A DNA stretch of 64,000 bases from Gemmatimonadaceae bacterium (GTDB lineage Bacteria; Gemmatimonadota; Gemmatimonadetes; Gemmatimonadales; Gemmatimonadaceae). The notes beneath the pieces are model-generated. The model was not told the origin of the DNA, did not search any database, and saw only the letters and a program-made list of their open reading frames with translations. This document shows, in pieces, positions 9,112 to 18,814 of the stretch. Both the position numbers and the translations under genes were made by a program. Where the stretch lies: contig JANYHT010000002.1 in NCBI GenBank assembly GCA_025358925.1, positions 62,001 to 126,000 of the forward strand, read 5' to 3'. Every line of letters starts with the position of its first letter. Within the stretch, counting starts at the first letter, position 1.

Positions 9112-10044
9112 ATGACATACGCTCGCATCTGGCTGGCCGCTGTGATTTTCACCATCGGTCCTGCCTCGTCGCTTGACGCGCAACCGCGCACCGCCTTTCC
9201 AGCATTGCGCGGTGTAGCGCTCACCGAATTTCCACGACTCGTGAGACTGACAGACAACGTTTACGGGTACGAGGAAATTCGCGCGCCCGGATTTACGACG
9301 GTGTCGCTCGTGGTGATTGGGTCGAACGGCATCCTCATTGCTGACGGACAAGGCAGCGTGCAGGCGACGCAAACGATGTTGACCAAGATTCATGAGGTCA
9401 GTCCGCTGCCCGTACGTTGGTATGTGGTGGGCTCGGATCATGGCGATCACACGGCGGGCAATTCGGCGCTACCAAAGAACATCACGTACACCGTGTCGCC
9501 TGCGTCAAAATTGCAATTGGAAAAAGACGCGAAAGGCGCCACACCGCCGCGTGTTGTCATTGTGCCCCCGACTGCCATGACAAGCAACAGCGAAATCATT
9601 GACGTTGGCGGCACCACGGTGCATGTGTTGAACCTCGGCCGCGCTCACACGGGCGGCGATATTCTGGTGCAATTGCCGAAAGAAAAAATCCTTTTTATGA
9701 GCGAAGTATTTTTGAACCGAGTGTTTCCAGCGATGCGCTCTGCGTATCCAACAGAATGGGTACACACGATTGACAATGCACTGGCGCTCCCGATTGATCG
9801 CTACGTACCGGGACACGGTTTCATTGAAGCACCCAAAGCGTCACGCGAGGAGCTGATCGTGTTTAAGGGCGCGCTGGTTGCCGTCATCAAAGAAGTCACG
9901 CGACTGCATACGCTTGGCCTATCGGTAGACGACGCGATCAAGCAAGCGAATTGGGGCGAATACAAGGAGTGGTTTCTCGCCGATCAGCAAGCCGCAGTTG
10001 CGGTGCGCAAAGTGTATGAGGAACTGGATGGCAAGTTGAAGTAG
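9112..10044 (+). CDS. Secreted metallo-beta-lactamase-fold protein with altered zinc motif
   Basis: 310 aa, start ATG 9112; the upstream open frame lies inside the divergent cytochrome gene. The signal peptide probably ends near LDAQ (~24). The MBL core is recognisable: VVIGSNGILIADGQG, then the metal motif, LGRAHTGGD (~182) and PGHG (~240). The usual HxHxDH reads SDHGDH (108-113), so the first histidine ligand is serine. The protein may bind one metal ion or use a substitute ligand. It resembles the quinoprotein relay system (SoxH-like) MBL proteins often found beside cytochromes, but function is unassigned. Confidence 0.82.
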   Translation: MTYARIWLAAVIFTIGPASSLDAQPRTAFPALRGVALTEFPRLVRLTDNVYGYEEIRAPGFTTVSLVVIGSNGILIADGQGSVQATQTMLTKIHEVSPLPVRWYVVGSDHGDHTAGNSALPKNITYTVSPASKLQLEKDAKGATPPRVVIVPPTAMTSNSEIIDVGGTTVHVLNLGRAHTGGDILVQLPKEKILFMSEVFLNRVFPAMRSAYPTEWVHTIDNALALPIDRYVPGHGFIEAPKASREELIVFKGALVAVIKEVTRLHTLGLSVDDAIKQANWGEYKEWFLADQQAAVAVRKVYEELDGKLK

Positions 10045-10149
10045 CGGCTACAGCAGGGTCTCGGCCGGTGGCGGACCATCATGGGTACACAGAAGCGGCG
10101 CCGCGCTGTCACATTACGGCATCTCTGACCACACCTATGAGCATGACCG

Positions 10150-11016
10150 ATGAGCATCGTTAAAAACCTGCTGAGCATCCTCGAGCTGGAACCGCTTGAG
10201 GTCAATATCTATCGCGGACAGAACCGTGACATCGGGACTGGGCGTGTCTTTGGCGGTCAGGTGTTTGCACAGGCGCTTGTCGCGGCTCGCCGCACGGTTG
10301 ATGCGCCGCGCGAGGCGCACTCGGTCCACGGATATTTTTTGCGTGCCGGCGACTTGGCGACGCCGATTGTGTTTTTTGTGGATCGGCCGCGTGATGGCGG
10401 GAGTTTCACCAGTCGACGCGTGACGGCCATTCAGCATGGAGAAGCGATCTTCCACTTGTCCGCATCGTTTCATGTGCATGAGGATGGTCCCGAGCATCAG
10501 GCGATGATGCCAGATGTACCGTCGCCTGAATCGCTGGCGCCAGAGCTCGATCAAATTCGTGAACGTGCGGCGCATCTGCCTGATGGCCTGCGCGAGGTGC
10601 TGACGCAAGATCGACCGATTGATTTTCGTCCGGTGTTGCCCGCTACGTGGTCGAGAGGCGACGACAGCGCGCCGATGCGTCACATGTGGTTTCGGACCAT
10701 TGCGCCGTTACCCGATGAAACCATCGTGCATCAAGCGGTATTGGCCTATGCGTCCGACTACGGCTTGCTACCGACCGCGCTACTGCCGCACGATATGGCC
10801 TACCATGATCCGCGCATGCAAATTGCGTCGCTCGATCACACGTTGTGGATGCATCGGCCGTTTCGCGCGGACGATTGGTTGTTGTATTCGATCGACAGTC
10901 CGTCGCTTGCCGGTTCGCGTGGCTTTGTACGAGGACAAGTGTTTACACGTGATGGTCGCTTGGTCGCGTCCGTTGCCCAAGAGGGCTTGCTCCGTTTTCG
11001 CGAAGGAAAAACCTGA
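10150..11016 (+). CDS. tesB: Acyl-CoA thioesterase II
   Basis: Hydrolyses medium- and long-chain acyl-CoA to free fatty acid and CoA in the cytoplasm; 288 aa, the usual length. It has the double hot-dog layout: RVFGGQVFAQALVAA (~35) with HSVHGYFLRAGD (~58) in the first domain, and DHTLWMHRPFRADDWLLY with GQVFTRDGRLVASVAQEGL (~265-280) in the second. The family catalytic Asp is expected in SLDHT (~232), with Thr/Ser and Gln near SVAQEG. Its TGA overlaps the tspO ATG by one base, so the two are translated together. Confidence 0.93.
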   Translation: MSIVKNLLSILELEPLEVNIYRGQNRDIGTGRVFGGQVFAQALVAARRTVDAPREAHSVHGYFLRAGDLATPIVFFVDRPRDGGSFTSRRVTAIQHGEAIFHLSASFHVHEDGPEHQAMMPDVPSPESLAPELDQIRERAAHLPDGLREVLTQDRPIDFRPVLPATWSRGDDSAPMRHMWFRTIAPLPDETIVHQAVLAYASDYGLLPTALLPHDMAYHDPRMQIASLDHTLWMHRPFRADDWLLYSIDSPSLAGSRGFVRGQVFTRDGRLVASVAQEGLLRFREGKT

Positions 11017-11639
11017 TGCGTCATGCCACGTTTGGCTTGATTGGATGGATTTTGTTCACGTGTTTGGCGTCGATCAGTGGCGCGGTCACGGCCAAGACGG
11101 CGCAATCATTTTATGCGGCACTGGACAAGCCGCGATGGGCGCCACCGGCGTGGCTGTTTGGGCCCGCGTGGGGGGTGTTGTATCTCTGCATGGCCGTTGC
11201 GGCGTGGAGTGTATGGCGCGACTACGGATTTGACGGCGCGCGTGGCGCGCTCGTACTGTACGTAGTGCATTTAATTTTTAATACGTCGTGGAGCTACTTT
11301 TTTTTTGCGCGACGCAGCGGACTCTGGTCAACGATTGATGCGGTACTGTTATCGATGTCTGTGTATGCAACAGGGATTGTGTTTTGGCAGTACAATCGCG
11401 GATCGGGGTTGTTATTTGTGCCGTATATGATGTGGGTGACCTTTGCGACGGCGTTGACGGTATCGGTCTGGCGGAGAAACCCGCAACTGCTAGGGATTAG
11501 GGGGCATCGTTTCGTTCAACTGCGCGTCATTCGCGGCCGACTGTTTGATGTGGTGTACCACAAACAACCGCACCGCGAACGACGGCACTCCGACGCGTGT
11601 AACTACTTCGGCGCCGGCACCAACAGCGTCACTCCGTAG
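11016..11639 (+). CDS. tspO: TspO/MBR family membrane protein with extended C-terminus
   Basis: Five-helix tryptophan-rich sensory protein that binds porphyrins or similar ligands. Conserved features: KPRWAPPAWLFGPAWGVLY (38-56), FNTSWSYFFF (88-97), and the final helix ending SVWRRNP (150-156), where the family normally ends. Here the frame runs another ~50 codons (161-207) with no hydrophobic segment and overlaps the 3' end of the convergent propeller gene by 37 bases. The extension begins at a G-rich repeat (11489-11504), suggesting the original stop was displaced. Coupled to tesB by a TGATG junction. Confidence 0.85.
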   Translation: MRHATFGLIGWILFTCLASISGAVTAKTAQSFYAALDKPRWAPPAWLFGPAWGVLYLCMAVAAWSVWRDYGFDGARGALVLYVVHLIFNTSWSYFFFARRSGLWSTIDAVLLSMSVYATGIVFWQYNRGSGLLFVPYMMWVTFATALTVSVWRRNPQLLGIRGHRFVQLRVIRGRLFDVVYHKQPHRERRHSDACNYFGAGTNSVTP

Positions 11640-14600
11640 CGCGCGAGCGCGAGGGACATCGCGCGGGCTTTCGCAACTAACGCGTTGGCTTCGGCAATCG
11701 CTATTGGTAGCGATGCCTTCGCGTCACTCACCTGCTTTAGCACGCTCGCGCTGGGCGTTTCCCACGTGCCCATGATGCCGGTTTTTATTATGCCCACGCG
11801 CGCTAACACGTTGCTATTGTCGCCCGCGGCACCACGACCACCAGCTCCCGCAGCGAACACGGCAAGTCCAACGCCGCCGCCCGTTGGCACGCCGAACTTT
11901 GTGCGCACACTATCAAAATCCTTGCGAAATGCAGCGAATGTTGTCTTCACGCTGTCTGGTGCTGCGCTGGAGTCGAGTTTCGCCGCGGCCTTCGTGATTT
12001 CGGCATACAATGTGTTCAATTGGCCTGCGGTTGCTGTGCCACGCGTTTGCAACGAATGCAACTCCATGATCAACGCGTTGTAGCTGACGCGAGCGTTGCC
12101 GGACAGTTGCACCACCGGGTCCATCACGATCTTGATAGGCTTGGTGTCGACCGTTTTTCCGTCAATCAACAACGCAACGCTGTACGTACCGGGCACGACC
12201 AACGGGCCGAGGTTCGTACTCGCAGCGCCACCGCGACCGCCGCCGCCGGTTGCTGCGCCACTTGGCGGCGCGCACGGATTTTCCGGCAGATATCCAATCG
12301 GCGGCAACGGCATCGGTACGTCGGTAATTGGGCCCCGAACTGCGGCACCACCACCTCCTGCACGACCGCCCGCAGGCACCGCTGATGGCGCACCATCGAT
12401 AGTCGGCACTGGATCCACACGCTGATCCCAACAAACCGTTTGAATGCCAGCCACGTTTCGCGTTGACGGAATCGCGAGGTCTCGAACGCGCGCGCCCTTC
12501 GCATCACTGATGCGCACCGTTGGATTCGTTACGGGCGATTTGAAATGCAACTGAATCACCGCTTCCGTTGGCGGATTTTCGCCGGTGAAATATTGATGAC
12601 CCCAAAATTCATCGTTGCGATCATCCTTCGCTTTCCATTGTAACGCCATGCCCGGCGTAAATAACGATGCGTCCGCCTTCAATGCCGCCGCATACTCTTG
12701 GATGGGCTCGAGATGATCGAGAATCCATAAGGCACGTCCATGTGTCGCAACAAGCAGCGCGTTGTCACGCGGGTGAATGGTGAGTTCGTCCACCCGCACT
12801 GTCGGAAAATTCGCTTTCAGTCGACGCCAACTGGTGCCACGATCAATCGTGAGAAAAATGCCAGTCTCCGTACCGATGTACAGCACATCCGGGTTGCGCG
12901 TATCCTCCGTCAGCGTCCGTACATTTTCGCCTCGTAAATTGCCGATCAGTGACCGAAACGTTGCGCCGAAATCACGGCTCACCCAAATGTACGATTCAAA
13001 ATCGTTCTGCCGATGATTGTCAACGGTGATGTACACCGTGCCGGCATCAAAGCGCGACGGGACAACTTCGGAGACAAATGCATTCCCGGACGGAAATCCC
13101 GGCAAATGCGATGTGATATTCTGCCACGTTTTGCCGCCATCTTTTGACGTGCTCACGGTGCCATCGTCCGTGCCCGTGTAATACACACCCGCTTGTCTTG
13201 GCGACTCGCTCGCCGCCACAATAGTGGGCCATGCGGACACGCCATCGTTACGCGAGAAGGCAATGTCACTGCCTTTCACACCCATCGTTACGATGTCGTT
13301 GCGATTTTCGTTTTTCGTGAGATCGGGGCTCAACGCCGTCCAGGAATCACCGCGATCTGTCGACTTAAACAAACGGTTCGCTGCAGCGAGCAACGTGCCA
13401 GGGTCGTTTGGCGATAAGAGCAACGGTGTATCCCAATGAAAACGATACGTTTCGCCGGCCGTCGCATTCACAACATTGGTCGTCGTGGGTCGAATACTTT
13501 TCGATTCACCGGTCACTTTGTTGCGACGAATCATGTTGCCGTCTTGCGACTCTGTATACACAATGCGCGAATCCTTCAAATCAGGAATGGCCACGAAACC
13601 ATCGCCGCCCTGAATTTGAAACCAATCGTAGTTGAAAATCCCACGGCCCATGCGCGATGCGCTCGGTCCACACCAGTCGTAATTGTCTTGCATGCCGCCG
13701 CACACGTTGTACGGGAACTCCATGTCGTACGCGACGTGATAAAACAGACCAACCGGCAAGTTGGGAATGAACATCCACGTTTTGCTCATGTCATACGACA
13801 CCGACACACCGCCATCATCGCCAATAATGAGATGATCGGCGTTGTTCGGATCAATCCAAATCGCGTGTACGTCATCATGCGCGACAAGCGTGGCGGACGT
13901 CTCAAATGTTTTCCCACCATCGATCGTCATTTGCATCTTCACGCCGCCCATGTACACGCGTTCTGGATTGGTGGGATCGATATGCACTTGACTGAAATAC
14001 AGCGGACGTGGATTGACGGTGCTGACTTTCGTCCACGACTGACCACCATCGTTCGAGCGATACAATCCCGTCGCGCCGCTCGTGCTTGCCGCCGCGGCGC
14101 CACCTCGCCCACCCGCGCCGCCACGTCCGCCAGCTCGTCCACCCGCCGCCGCAGAATCCGGCGCGCCCTCGTCACTCGGCGCCGCGCCACGACCCGCGAC
14201 TGCCGCACCCTCAATGGACGCGTACACGATCTTCGCGTCTTTGCGATAAATGTCGACAGCAATACGACCCAGTGCGCCTTCAGGAAAACCGTTGCCCGCA
14301 AGCCGCGTCCAGTTGTCGCCGCCATCGGTCGAGCGCCACAAGCCACTGCCCGGTCCACCACCATTCACACAACACGTCGTGCGGCGACGTTGATACATCG
14401 ACGCGTACAACAGTTTTGGATCGCTGGCCGACATGGCGATGTCGTTCGCACCCGTGTCGTCGTCAACCTTCAACACCTGCTTCCACGTGCGACCCCCGTC
14501 TAGCGTTTTGTAGACGCCGCGATCACCGCCAGGGCCGAACAACGAACCGGTCGCTGCAACAAGGACGATGTTATTATCGGTCGGATCCATCACAATACGA

Positions 14601-15064
14601 TTGATGTGCTTCGATGTGGTAAGTCCCATCAATTGAAATGTTGTACCGCCATCGGCGGATTTATACACGCCGCCACCCCACGAAATACTTTGTCGGTTGT
14701 TCGATTCGCCCGCACCCACCCAAACGAGATTCGGGTCCTTCTGCGAGACGGTCACATCGCCAACCGAAATGAGACCCTGATCCTGAAAAATTGGCGTAAA
14801 CAGTGCGCCGTTGCTGGTGGTCTTCCACACCCCACCGTGCGCACTGCCCACATAGTAGATCGACGGATTGGCTTCATACACGGCGAGATCGGCAATGCGA
14901 CCCGACATGGTGGCCGGTCCGATCGAGCGAAAGTGTAGTCGCTCAAACTCTTGCGCGAAGGGCATCGCGACCGGAGATGCGAGTGGCTGTGCGACGAGTC
15001 GCGGACCGCTAATGCTCGCCAACACTGCGGCGCTTACCGCAAGGCGAACCAAGTGTGTCGTCAT
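11603..15064 (-). CDS. Very large secreted Asp-box (sortilin/VPS10-like) beta-propeller protein
   Basis: 1153 aa with a signal peptide (cleavage probably after LVAQ, ~26). The first ~760 residues form beta-propeller blades with many Asp-box motifs: SADGGTTF, TLDGGRTW, STDGGDNW, SNDGGQSW, TIDGGKTF, STDRGDSW, SKDGGKTW and TIDRGTSW. The C-terminal ~300 residues look like a beta-sandwich and a helical tail (DSVRTKFG). Such proteins are annotated as glycosyl hydrolases or sortilin-like, but Asp-boxes are structural and prove no enzymatic activity. Four or more Gly/Ala/Arg-rich inserts interrupt loops, the longest near 14085-14190. Confidence 0.88.
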   Translation of the reverse strand: MTTHLVRLAVSAAVLASISGPRLVAQPLASPVAMPFAQEFERLHFRSIGPATMSGRIADLAVYEANPSIYYVGSAHGGVWKTTSNGALFTPIFQDQGLISVGDVTVSQKDPNLVWVGAGESNNRQSISWGGGVYKSADGGTTFQLMGLTTSKHINRIVMDPTDNNIVLVAATGSLFGPGGDRGVYKTLDGGRTWKQVLKVDDDTGANDIAMSASDPKLLYASMYQRRRTTCCVNGGGPGSGLWRSTDGGDNWTRLAGNGFPEGALGRIAVDIYRKDAKIVYASIEGAAVAGRGAAPSDEGAPDSAAAGGRAGGRGGAGGRGGAAAASTSGATGLYRSNDGGQSWTKVSTVNPRPLYFSQVHIDPTNPERVYMGGVKMQMTIDGGKTFETSATLVAHDDVHAIWIDPNNADHLIIGDDGGVSVSYDMSKTWMFIPNLPVGLFYHVAYDMEFPYNVCGGMQDNYDWCGPSASRMGRGIFNYDWFQIQGGDGFVAIPDLKDSRIVYTESQDGNMIRRNKVTGESKSIRPTTTNVVNATAGETYRFHWDTPLLLSPNDPGTLLAAANRLFKSTDRGDSWTALSPDLTKNENRNDIVTMGVKGSDIAFSRNDGVSAWPTIVAASESPRQAGVYYTGTDDGTVSTSKDGGKTWQNITSHLPGFPSGNAFVSEVVPSRFDAGTVYITVDNHRQNDFESYIWVSRDFGATFRSLIGNLRGENVRTLTEDTRNPDVLYIGTETGIFLTIDRGTSWRRLKANFPTVRVDELTIHPRDNALLVATHGRALWILDHLEPIQEYAAALKADASLFTPGMALQWKAKDDRNDEFWGHQYFTGENPPTEAVIQLHFKSPVTNPTVRISDAKGARVRDLAIPSTRNVAGIQTVCWDQRVDPVPTIDGAPSAVPAGGRAGGGGAAVRGPITDVPMPLPPIGYLPENPCAPPSGAATGGGGRGGAASTNLGPLVVPGTYSVALLIDGKTVDTKPIKIVMDPVVQLSGNARVSYNALIMELHSLQTRGTATAGQLNTLYAEITKAAAKLDSSAAPDSVKTTFAAFRKDFDSVRTKFGVPTGGGVGLAVFAAGAGGRGAAGDNSNVLARVGIIKTGIMGTWETPSASVLKQVSDAKASLPIAIAEANALVAKARAMSLALARYGVTLLVPAPK

Positions 15065-15163
15065 CGTGCCTCCAAGGGGCGAAGTGGGTGTCTGTCGAAA
15101 CTACGCGCGGTTTCCTACCTTCGCTGTTCCGTACCTGCGTCATGTCTCCTACGCTACCACTTG

Positions 15164-16111
15164 ATGGCTCCACTGTTGACTCCCCGCCGCGTCGTTATCG
15201 GCGCGAACGCGCACGCAGATCTCGCGTCGGCACTACACACGGCGCGTCCGGATCTCGAGATTCGCGGATCGAAATTCACCGACGTTACCCTCGAGGATCT
15301 CACGTGGGGAGACGCATACCTCGGCTTCAAACGCCCACCGGTACCAACCATGGGCAACATTCGGTGGGTGCATTCCACCGGCGCTGGGGTCGACGCGTGG
15401 TTTTCGCCCGACGTGTTGCCGCGCGACATCGTACTCACGCGATCATCGGAGTCGTTCGGTCCGATGATTGCCGAATGGGCCTTGGCGCGCGCGCTCGCGA
15501 TTTCGCAGCAACTTCTCGACTTGGCATTGTGTCAACAAGAACGCCGATGGGAACAGCGCGACATTGCAATGTTGCGCGGTACAACGGCTGTCGTTGTTGG
15601 CACGGGCGATGTCGGCGCGCATGTCGGTCGACTCTTCGCTGCACTCGGCTGCCATGTCATGGGCGTGTCGCGATCCGGCACCGGCGATCCCGCCATATTT
15701 AAGTCGGTGGTACGCGTGTCCGAGTTGTCGCGTGTGGTTGCCGAAGCGCACTGGGTGCTGCTCATGTTGCCACTCACGTCTGGCACGCGCGGCCTTATCA
15801 CGCGGGACATTCTCGCCGAGTGTCGTGGTGCGGTGCTGATTAATGCGGGGCGTGGCGCTGTGGTTGACGAAGCGGCAATTCCCGACGCCCTTGCGATGGG
15901 ATGGCTGTCAGGTGCCGCGCTCGATGTGTTTGAGGTGGAGCCATTGCCGGAGACATCGCCGCTCTGGAGCAATCCGCGCGTGATGATTTCGCCGCACATC
16001 TCGGGGCTGACAACGATTGATGGCGCCGTTGCGGGATTTGTGGAATGTCTCACAGCATTTGAACATGGCGAGTGGCCCAAATGGATTGTCGATCGAGACC
16101 AGCAGTATTGA
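15164..16111 (+). CDS. D-isomer-specific 2-hydroxyacid dehydrogenase
   Basis: Cytoplasmic NAD(P)-dependent oxidoreductase interconverting a 2-hydroxy and a 2-keto acid; 315 aa. The nucleotide fold carries VVVGTGDVGAHVGRLF (~143) and is inserted between two halves of the catalytic domain. Catalytic residues are in place: Arg in INAGRGAVVDE (~225), Glu in VFEVEPLPE (~255) and His in SPHISG (~280). ATG 15164 is chosen; upstream frame is open but has no better start and enters the divergent gene. Substrate unknown; the GhrA branch (glyoxylate/hydroxypyruvate) is one possibility. Confidence 0.88.
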   Translation: MAPLLTPRRVVIGANAHADLASALHTARPDLEIRGSKFTDVTLEDLTWGDAYLGFKRPPVPTMGNIRWVHSTGAGVDAWFSPDVLPRDIVLTRSSESFGPMIAEWALARALAISQQLLDLALCQQERRWEQRDIAMLRGTTAVVVGTGDVGAHVGRLFAALGCHVMGVSRSGTGDPAIFKSVVRVSELSRVVAEAHWVLLMLPLTSGTRGLITRDILAECRGAVLINAGRGAVVDEAAIPDALAMGWLSGAALDVFEVEPLPETSPLWSNPRVMISPHISGLTTIDGAVAGFVECLTAFEHGEWPKWIVDRDQQY

Positions 16112-16118
16112 AATCAGC

Positions 16119-16541
16119 TCATCGTAAGAACCGCGTACGTTCTTCCGCACTCGGCAACAAGCACGCCGGTGCCGCAATGGAAAGTCGTCGTTTTGCAATC
16201 ATGTCGTAAACGCTATCGCGAAGAACGCGCGGTACGAAACGACCAACCGCGGCCAGTGCTCGCCAAACGCCACCAAGGTGCGCCGCCGCCGACAACGCTG
16301 CGTCCGAACGAACACGCACGCGCGATAAACCATTCTGCTGTGGTTCAAACCACACCACCGAGTCAACGCCGATAAGCTCCGGGTGATGCACCAACACCGA
16401 TGCACCGAACTCGCCCTGCAACGGCGCGAACCGTAGGCGCAACCGCGCCGTCGCTGATTCGCGCGCGAGCAGAAACTGCACGCTGCCCGCACAGAAGCCG
16501 CAGTCCCCATCATAGAGCAGCACCGGCGAGTGTTCTAGCAT
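16119..16541 (-). CDS. DCC-family (DUF393) thiol-disulfide oxidoreductase-like protein
   Basis: 140 aa. It opens with the family signature VLLYDGDCGFCAGSV (~6-20), containing the DxDCxFC dithiol site, and continues with RLRFAPLQGEFG and VWFEPQQ typical of DUF393. The 'DCC' motif is proposed to act like a thioredoxin CxxC-type site; no substrate is established. ATG 16541 is preferred over the upstream ATG 16616, as the domain starts at once. Divergent from the patatin gene with a 44-base gap. Confidence 0.85.
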   Translation of the reverse strand: MLEHSPVLLYDGDCGFCAGSVQFLLARESATARLRLRFAPLQGEFGASVLVHHPELIGVDSVVWFEPQQNGLSRVRVRSDAALSAAAHLGGVWRALAAVGRFVPRVLRDSVYDMIAKRRLSIAAPACLLPSAEERTRFLR

Positions 16542-16585
16542 TATCGTTAATTGTCTCAGTGTCACTTCTCTTGGCAAGGTCCGAT

Positions 16586-18703
16586 ATGCGGCGTACGCGC
16601 AATTCTCATTTCTCATTACTTGCGCTTTCGCTCGCGAGCTGGTGCGTCCCGAGCCCGAGCATCGCGCAACAGACCTTGCTCAGTTGCACACCACTGAAAA
16701 CCGGACTCGTCCTCTCTGGCGGTGGCGCCAAGGGCTTTGCGCACGTCGGCGTGTTCAAAATCCTCGACTCGCTACACATCAAGCCGGACTTCATTGTCGG
16801 TTCGTCAATCGGTGCGATCACGGGAGCGATGTACGCGAGTGGGTATACCGGCAACGAGATTGATTCGATCGCGCGGAAGTTGCCGATCTCCAATGTGATT
16901 CGATCCTATAGCCCGCTGGCACCCGGTGTGATTGGTGCGTTGCCCGCCTTCGCGGTGTGGGAGAACAACGGCACTGGTTTTACACTGCAAACGGGCGCCG
17001 TTCGTGAAGGGGAAGTCAACGCGCTCATGTCGGCGCTGATGCTGCGCGGTAACCTGCTCGCGCGCGGAGATTTTGATCGCCTTCCTATTCCACTGCGCGT
17101 TATCGGCACCAAACTGTCGACGCGGAAAGCGGTGGTGCTGTCCAAGGGCGATCTCGCGCAAGCCGTGCGTGCATCGTTCGCTATTCCGCTCATCTTCGCG
17201 CCCGGTGTGATTGGCGGTGATGTCCTGATGGACGGCGGCGTGGCCGACAACATTCCAGTCGCCACGGCGCGCGCCATGGGAGCCGAACGCCTGATCATCT
17301 CGACACTGCCAACGGCAACCGTGAGCGATGAGCTCTTCGGCGATCCAATGAAAGTGGCGTTGCAGCTCACCGACTATTTGTTCCTCAACGATACGACCAC
17401 ATTTCGTCCGCAAGATCTCGTCATTCGCAATCGCACAGCCGATTTTAATCCGCTCGATTTTTCGCCAGCAACACTCGACTCGCTCGTGCGCAGCGGCATG
17501 CAAGTCGCGCGTGAAACATTTGCGAAAGCGGGATGTGTGCAAACCCTGCGCGGCGCGGCTGAACAGTCGCGCGCGATGAGCGTCGCCCGCGTTCCCTCGG
17601 TGTTGTCGGATATACAAGTGAACAGCAAGCGCCGACTTGAAGGGCAAACGATGCGCTTTGCATTGGGTGTGCGGCCCGGTCGTCGATTTAGCGAAGACAG
17701 TTTGCGGCAACGGCTTTTGCAGCTTGGTGAAGCTGACGACTATCGCGCCATCTGGCTCACCCCGTCTGGCCGTGATTCGTCCGTCAAGTTCAACGTGACG
17801 CCCGTGTATGGTGCCAAGCAAGCCATCGTTGTCGGACTCGCCTATGACAATGATTTGGGTGGACGATTATGGGGTGGTTTGGCGTGGCGCGATTTATTTA
17901 ATGCTGCAGTGGAGGGCGCGGTGGCGTTGGACATTGGCAAGTATCGGCAAGAGTTTCGCGGTGGCCTACTGCGTCGCATTCCCGCGTTGCAACGCGCCGC
18001 ACCACTTGTGGCAAGTTTTCGTACCGTGTCCGAAGACGTTCGTATTTTCACCGACAGCGGCGAACGCAATCCCGTCTTTACGCGATCGCTTGAACTGGCG
18101 GCCGGCGTTAGCGGACGATTGCCCCGCGGCTTCGCCGTTGCCATTACACCGATCGTACGCCTGTGGCGTGTCGCTGGTAGTGCGGCGATTGGTGCAGCAG
18201 GACTGAATGTTCGCATGGCCGACGGCGTGCGTATCGTTGATGCACGCACGGTGCTTGAGGGCGAAGTCAACTCCCGCTATCAGCGCGTACACTTCGACGG
18301 CAAACACACGTGGGGGCTTGGCGTTTTCGAGTTGGTGCCTCGTGTGCGCGTTGGTTGGTCACGTAACGCGCCACTGCAAGAACAATTCTTTCTTGGCGGT
18401 TACGATGGCTTTGGGGGACTGCGCACCACGCAGCGGAGGGGCGAGCAGGAAGCGATGGCTGGCCTTGCACTGAAACGTCCGCTGTTTGGTCCTATTCGCG
18501 CGTCCGGCGAAGTCACTGTTGGCGCGATCGGCGCTGGCAATGGTTTTCTCACGCGCCAGGTTGGCACGGTGTACGGGCAGGTGATTACCGGCTGGCGCGT
18601 GGGCGGCGAAATTCGCACCGGAGTGCTTGATGTACACGTCGAGCGCGGCTTCAATTCCGTACACGGCGATATCTGGTTCTTTCGACTTGGGCAGTGGTTT
18701 TAA
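16586..18703 (+). CDS. Patatin-like phospholipase with C-terminal outer-membrane barrel
   Basis: 705 aa, exported by a signal peptide (cleavage near SIAQ, ~28). Residues ~38-320 form a patatin domain: oxyanion loop GGGAKG (45-50), nucleophile Ser74 in GSSIG, and Asp216 in DGG, the complete Ser-Asp dyad. The second half has a POTRA-like segment (~390-460) and a beta-barrel of BamA/Omp85 type with repeated amphipathic strands, ending in aromatic FFRLGQWF. This is the PlpD-type architecture (type Vd secretion), except that many relatives keep the enzyme periplasmic. RBS AAGGT lies five bases upstream of the ATG. Confidence 0.9.
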   Translation: MRRTRNSHFSLLALSLASWCVPSPSIAQQTLLSCTPLKTGLVLSGGGAKGFAHVGVFKILDSLHIKPDFIVGSSIGAITGAMYASGYTGNEIDSIARKLPISNVIRSYSPLAPGVIGALPAFAVWENNGTGFTLQTGAVREGEVNALMSALMLRGNLLARGDFDRLPIPLRVIGTKLSTRKAVVLSKGDLAQAVRASFAIPLIFAPGVIGGDVLMDGGVADNIPVATARAMGAERLIISTLPTATVSDELFGDPMKVALQLTDYLFLNDTTTFRPQDLVIRNRTADFNPLDFSPATLDSLVRSGMQVARETFAKAGCVQTLRGAAEQSRAMSVARVPSVLSDIQVNSKRRLEGQTMRFALGVRPGRRFSEDSLRQRLLQLGEADDYRAIWLTPSGRDSSVKFNVTPVYGAKQAIVVGLAYDNDLGGRLWGGLAWRDLFNAAVEGAVALDIGKYRQEFRGGLLRRIPALQRAAPLVASFRTVSEDVRIFTDSGERNPVFTRSLELAAGVSGRLPRGFAVAITPIVRLWRVAGSAAIGAAGLNVRMADGVRIVDARTVLEGEVNSRYQRVHFDGKHTWGLGVFELVPRVRVGWSRNAPLQEQFFLGGYDGFGGLRTTQRRGEQEAMAGLALKRPLFGPIRASGEVTVGAIGAGNGFLTRQVGTVYGQVITGWRVGGEIRTGVLDVHVERGFNSVHGDIWFFRLGQWF

Positions 18704-18814
18704 GTACCATGCAGGCAACGGCAGGAGCAACACAATCGCCATCTCAGCCGTAGCCTTGTGATCGTCCGACGCGATGTACATCGCGTCGTTTGCTGACTCA
18801 TCTCTCCCTCCGTT

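Noticed and set aside
14085-14190. Repetitive GC-rich stretch that could suggest a CRISPR or minisatellite
   Set aside because: The units are irregular codons for Gly, Ala and Arg inside an open gene, without spacers or constant repeats.
13436-14503. Long plus-strand open frame of 355 codons
   Set aside because: Lies wholly opposite the Asp-box propeller gene. Its sequence is rich in His, Arg and Thr as expected from antisense reading of a GC-rich gene, with no domain motif.
16805-17821. Minus-strand open frame of 338 codons
   Set aside because: Antisense to the patatin domain, whose catalytic motifs are intact; no recognisable motif or ribosome-binding site.
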